DNA of 5,120 nucleotides from Acidobacteriaceae bacterium (GTDB lineage: Bacteria > Acidobacteriota > Terriglobia > Terriglobales > Acidobacteriaceae), in the NCBI GenBank assembly GCA_030044455.1, contig JASHVU010000527.1, forward strand, positions 1 through 5,120, in the 5' to 3' direction. How positions within the stretch are numbered: the stretch's first letter is position 1; the number at the start of each line of letters is the position of its first letter. A program made the position numbers and the translations under genes. Below are positions 1-5,120 of the stretch, piece by piece. The notes beneath the pieces were generated by a model. That model was not told the DNA's origin and did no database searches. It worked only from the letters and a program-made list of their open reading frames with translations.

Positions 1-33
1 ATTGAACCCATGCAGGCGCTGAGAACGGAGTAG
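1..33 (+). CDS. C-terminal end of an upstream ADOP-type (MacB/FtsX-like) permease, 5' part outside window
   Basis: The first 33 bases read in frame 1 as IEPMQALRTE followed by TAG at 31-33. This is almost the same tail as the complete permease that follows (IEPMQALRIE) and as the tail at the right edge of the window (IEPMQALR). In this family the signature closes the protein, directly after the last membrane helix and a PARRA-like basic turn, and lies on the cytoplasmic side. The fragment is therefore read as the end of a third tandem paralogue. It shows nothing about function beyond family membership. Its stop is 33 bp before the next start codon, which suggests co-transcription. Ten codons is little sequence; the call rests on the match to the two neighbours. 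Confidence 0.82.
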   Translation: MEPMQALRTE

Positions 34-54
34 TCAGCAGAGACGAATGAGTAT

Positions 55-60
55 GGAGGT
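55..60 (+). promoter_or_regulatory. Ribosome binding site of the 852-residue permease
   Basis: GGAGGT lies six bases before the ATG at 67, a near-perfect Shine-Dalgarno sequence at good spacing. It fixes the start at 67 rather than the next in-frame ATG at 79. The 33-bp gap (34-66) between the upstream stop and this start contains no recognisable promoter or terminator. Confidence 0.85.
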
Positions 61-66
61 CAGACG

Positions 67-2625
67 ATGAATACGCTCATGCTCGACATTCGATTCGCGC
101 TGCGCCAGATGCGCAAGTCGCCTGGTTTCATTACCACGGCCGTGCTCACACTGGCCCTGGGCATCGGCGCCAATACCGCCATCTTCACGCTGGTGCATGC
201 GATTCTTCTGCGCTCGCTGCCGGTCACCAAACCGGCTCAGTTGTGGCGCGTGGGAGACAACGGCGAGTGCTGCGTTGATGGAGGGTTTCCAGGAGACGCA
301 GGTGACACAGGTGATTTCACCATCTTCTCAACTGATCTTTATACCTATCTGCGCGCGCAGACCCCGGAGTTCGAGCAGTTGGCAGCCGTGCAGGCAGGCG
401 GGTGGATCTGGGCAGTGCGCCACGGTGAAGGGCTGCCGAAATCGCTGCACGGTGAATTCGTATCCGGCAATTACTTTCAAACGCTTGGTCTCAGTTCCTT
501 CGCAGGCCGCCTCTTTGGCAACTCCGACGACACGCCCAACGCGCCTCCCACCACCGTGATCAGCTATCAATCCTGGAAAGGTGAGTTTGCTTCCGATCCC
601 CACATCGTCGGTTCCACCATTTACATCCAGACGCGCCCAGTCACGGTGGTTGGCATAGCTCCGCCAGGCTTTTATGGCGATCGCGTCTCCGACACGCCTC
701 CGGACTTCTGGTTGCCGATCAACACCGAGCCCTATCTGCGCGGTGCAAGTTCAATTCTTCACCATGGCGACGATCACTGGCTCTACCTGTTGGGCCGCGT
801 ACGCGCGGGCCAGAGCGTTCCGGCGATTCAGGCCAAAATGACCGCATCGCTTCGCCAATGGCTGTGGACTCGAACCGTCCTTATTCAGTTTGGCGGTGGA
901 GCCCTCATTCCCAAGATGCATGTGGTTCTCGTCCCCGGCGGTGGTGGTATCCAGCAACTGCAGGAATATGTGGGACAGGGATTGAAGTTGCTTATGATCC
1001 TCTCCTCCATCGTGCTGCTCATTGCCTGCGCCAACATCGCCAACCTAATGATGGCCCGTGCCACCACGCGTAGGGCCGAGCTCGCCGTGCGCATGGCCAT
1101 CGGCGCCGCGCGCAAGCGCATCCTGCGCCAGATTCTTACTGAAAGCGTGCTCTTGAGCTGCCTCGGAGGCGCGGCCGGCCTGGCTGTGGCCTACATGGGC
1201 TGCCGGCTGATCCTTGCCCTTGCCTTCCCTGATGCCCGCAACATGCCCATCGAGGCCAGCCCATCGCTGATTGTGCTCGGATTCACCTTTGTTGTCTCGT
1301 TGATAACCGGCGTTCTGTTCGGGGTCGGTCCGGCATGGCTCTCGCTGCATGCGCAGCCTGCGGAAGCATTGCGCGGCGTCAACCGCTCCACCAGCGACCG
1401 CTCTTCATTACCTCAGAAATCGCTGGTCATCTTTCAGGCCGCGCTCTCGGTTGTTTTGCTTTGCGGTGCGATTCTTATGACGCGCACCCTACTCAACCTG
1501 CAGAACCAGAACTTCGGCGTGGAAACGCACAACCGCTACGTGCTGCACTTCGATCCGGTCGGCGCCGGATATACCACTGAACGCCTACCGGCGCTTTACC
1601 GCCAGATTGAAGACCGATTCTCTGTCCTCCCCGGCGTTCGCAGCTTCAGCCTTGCGCTTTACAGCCCGCTCGAAGGAAACAACTGGGGTGAATGTGTGAT
1701 TCAACAAGGCCACCCCGCGCCCAAACCGGGCGATCACTGTGGCGCAACCTGGGTTCGCGTAAGCACGCATTATCTTGACTCCATCGGTGTGCCCATCGTG
1801 CGCGGCCGTGACTTCAATCAGCAGGACACGGCCACGTCGCCTCAGGTCGTGCTTGTGAACGAGACCTTCGTCAAACGCTTCTTCCTCGGCAAAGATCCCA
1901 TCGGGCAGCATTTTGGCATCGATTTTCCGCAGTACTCCGGCGCCTGGCAGATCGTCGGCGTCTTCCGCGACTTCAAAATGAACGACCCCCGCGAGCCGGC
2001 GCACGCGGTTTATCTGCGTCCGCTCACCCAGCAATACTTCGGCTACAAGGAAGCAGACATGATTGCAGGCGAGGTGCAGTCGATGAACATGGGCACCATG
2101 ATCATCAACTTCGGCGCACCCCCCTCAAACGTCGATTCGTTGATCCGCAATACATTGGCATCCATCGATCCCAATCTCACAGTCCAAGATCTTCGCTCCT
2201 TCGAACAGCAGGTGGCCGGCAACTTTGATACTGAGCGGCTGATCTCGCGCCTGACCACGCTCTTCGGAATCATAGCGCTGGCGCTGGCATGCGTGGGCCT
2301 CTATGGCGTCATGTCGTACTTCGTTGCCCGGCGCACCAGCGAGATCGGCATTCGCATGGCGCTCGGGGCCACGCGAGGTTCGGTGGTGACTCTGGTGCTG
2401 CGCGGGGCCATGTGGCAGATCGTCATCGGCCTGGTCCTAGGCATTCCTGCATCGCTTTATGTCGGTTACCTGATGAAGAGCATTCTCTACGGCGTCGGCA
2501 GCTACGATCCGTGGGCGCTCACGCTGTCGCCCATCATGCTGGTTATCTGCGCCACGTTCGCGGGATTCCTTCCCGCCCAACGCGCTTCAACGATTGAACC
2601 GATGCAGGCTTTGCGCATCGAATAA
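67..2625 (+). CDS. Complete ADOP-type permease (MacB/FtsX-like ABC transporter permease, fused double unit)
   Basis: This is an 852-residue inner-membrane protein of the acidobacterial duplicated orphan permease family. Seen in sequence: an N-terminal DIRFALRQMRKSPGF signature (residues 7-21), TM1 at about 21-46, and a first MacB-like extracytoplasmic domain at about 55-300. A first FtsX core follows, with helices near 306-328, 360-385 and 401-424, a coupling motif ELAVRMAIGAARK from 338, and EALRG at 433-437. The second unit has a helix at 453-475, a second extracytoplasmic domain at about 480-720, and an FtsX core with helices near 728-753, 781-800 and 819-836. Its coupling motif EIGIRMALGA is at 759-768, and the tail is IEPMQALRIE. 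Length is usual for the family. The start is set by GGAGGT six bases upstream. By homology to MacB it should act with an ATPase in mechanotransmission or efflux rather than uptake, but no ATPase is nearby and the substrate is unknown. Extracytoplasmic cysteines occur at 68, 69, 543 and 558. Confidence 0.94.
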   Translation: MNTLMLDIRFALRQMRKSPGFITTAVLTLALGIGANTAIFTLVHAILLRSLPVTKPAQLWRVGDNGECCVDGGFPGDAGDTGDFTIFSTDLYTYLRAQTPEFEQLAAVQAGGWIWAVRHGEGLPKSLHGEFVSGNYFQTLGLSSFAGRLFGNSDDTPNAPPTTVISYQSWKGEFASDPHIVGSTIYIQTRPVTVVGIAPPGFYGDRVSDTPPDFWLPINTEPYLRGASSILHHGDDHWLYLLGRVRAGQSVPAIQAKMTASLRQWLWTRTVLIQFGGGALIPKMHVVLVPGGGGIQQLQEYVGQGLKLLMILSSIVLLIACANIANLMMARATTRRAELAVRMAIGAARKRILRQILTESVLLSCLGGAAGLAVAYMGCRLILALAFPDARNMPIEASPSLIVLGFTFVVSLITGVLFGVGPAWLSLHAQPAEALRGVNRSTSDRSSLPQKSLVIFQAALSVVLLCGAILMTRTLLNLQNQNFGVETHNRYVLHFDPVGAGYTTERLPALYRQIEDRFSVLPGVRSFSLALYSPLEGNNWGECVIQQGHPAPKPGDHCGATWVRVSTHYLDSIGVPIVRGRDFNQQDTATSPQVVLVNETFVKRFFLGKDPIGQHFGIDFPQYSGAWQIVGVFRDFKMNDPREPAHAVYLRPLTQQYFGYKEADMIAGEVQSMNMGTMIINFGAPPSNVDSLIRNTLASIDPNLTVQDLRSFEQQVAGNFDTERLISRLTTLFGIIALALACVGLYGVMSYFVARRTSEIGIRMALGATRGSVVTLVLRGAMWQIVIGLVLGIPASLYVGYLMKSILYGVGSYDPWALTLSPIMLVICATFAGFLPAQRASTIEPMQALRIE

Positions 2626-2640
2626 CGGGCGCAGGAGAAG

Positions 2641-2647
2641 AAAGGAG
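2641..2647 (+). promoter_or_regulatory. Ribosome binding site of the second permease, deciding start at 2654
   Basis: AAAGGAG ends six bases before the ATG at 2654. Two in-frame ATGs lie close together, at 2648 and 2654. The one at 2648 directly abuts this site, so it could only use the weaker, more distant AGGAG at 2633-2637, ten bases upstream. The start at 2654 is preferred and gives an N-terminus (MQSVFQDLRYAVRQLRKAPG) aligning residue for residue with the preceding paralogue. The 28-bp gap shows no promoter or terminator. Confidence 0.8.
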
Positions 2648-2653
2648 ATGACA

Positions 2654-4945
<2,292 letters not shown>

Positions 4946-5120
4946 GTTCTGTTGTCAATTGCCGCCGCGCGGGTTGAAACCGCCGCGCTATTCGGAGTTC
5001 GCCCTCTCAATGCATATTCAGTCGCCGCCGCGCTCGCGGTCTTGTCGCTGGCGATCATGTTAGCCGCGCTGCTGCCGGCTCGCCGCGCAGCGTCCATTGA
5101 ACCCATGCAAGCCCTGCGAA
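4946..5120 (+). pseudogene. In-frame C-terminal remainder of the interrupted permease, runs off the window
   Basis: Directly after the TGA at 4943-4945, the same frame stays open for 58 codons to the window edge. It encodes the end of an ADOP permease: the rest of helix 7 (VLLSIAAARVETAALFGV), a loop, helix 8 at about 790-808 in full-protein numbering, then LPARRAASIEPMQALR. These line up without gaps, up to the FGV/YGV motif, with the end of the preceding paralogue (IGLVLGIPASLY..YGV against IGLGM*VLLSIA..FGV). No frame shift is needed, so a single base change is enough to explain the break; for example GGA to TGA at 4943 would restore the glycine found in the paralogue. No ribosome binding site and no good start codon precede this part, so separate translation is unlikely. 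Two further residues and a stop are probably just outside the window. Confidence 0.85.

Noticed and set aside
2594..2653. Possible longer N-terminus of the second permease from TTG at 2594 or ATG at 2648.
   Set aside because: The extension overlaps the end of the previous gene in another frame and reads through the ribosome binding site, giving a meaningless GRRRRKE stretch. ATG 2648 abuts the best Shine-Dalgarno sequence. ATG 2654 has ideal spacing and aligns with the paralogue's N-terminus.
4967..4988. Inverted repeat GCGCGG / CCGCGC with a 10-base loop shortly after the premature stop, considered as a terminator.
   Set aside because: It has no following T run, lies inside sequence that clearly codes for the permease tail, and such short GC-only stems are common by chance in GC-rich coding DNA.

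Overview
The window reads as a GC-rich bacterial chromosome fragment, most likely from the phylum Acidobacteriota. Every real gene in it belongs to one family, the large MacB/FtsX-like 'duplicated orphan permeases' (ADOP), which are strongly expanded in Acidobacteriota. The phylum call is inferred from the family; there is no rRNA or other marker here.

Layout, all on the + strand: (1) positions 1-33 are the last ten codons and stop of an upstream permease, ending in the family's IEPMQALR signature. (2) A 33-bp gap holds a clear ribosome binding site. (3) Positions 67-2625 are a complete 852-residue permease. (4) A 28-bp gap holds a second clear ribosome binding site. (5) From 2654 a third permease runs to an in-frame TGA at 4943-4945. 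The same frame then stays open to the window edge and encodes exactly the missing end of the protein, up to another SIEPMQALR. The third copy is therefore interrupted by one premature stop, with no shift of frame.

The three copies are head-to-tail with very short gaps and no visible promoter or terminator between them, so they are probably one transcription unit. Each full copy has two MacB-type units (TM helix, large extracytoplasmic domain, three TM helices), so one chain could supply both halves of an ABC transporter membrane part. No ATP-binding subunit, periplasmic adaptor or regulator lies in the window, so substrate and partner cannot be deduced. There is no RNA gene, mobile element, CRISPR array or gene-free stretch over 33 bp. 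The observation most worth checking is the premature stop; I see no undescribed system here.
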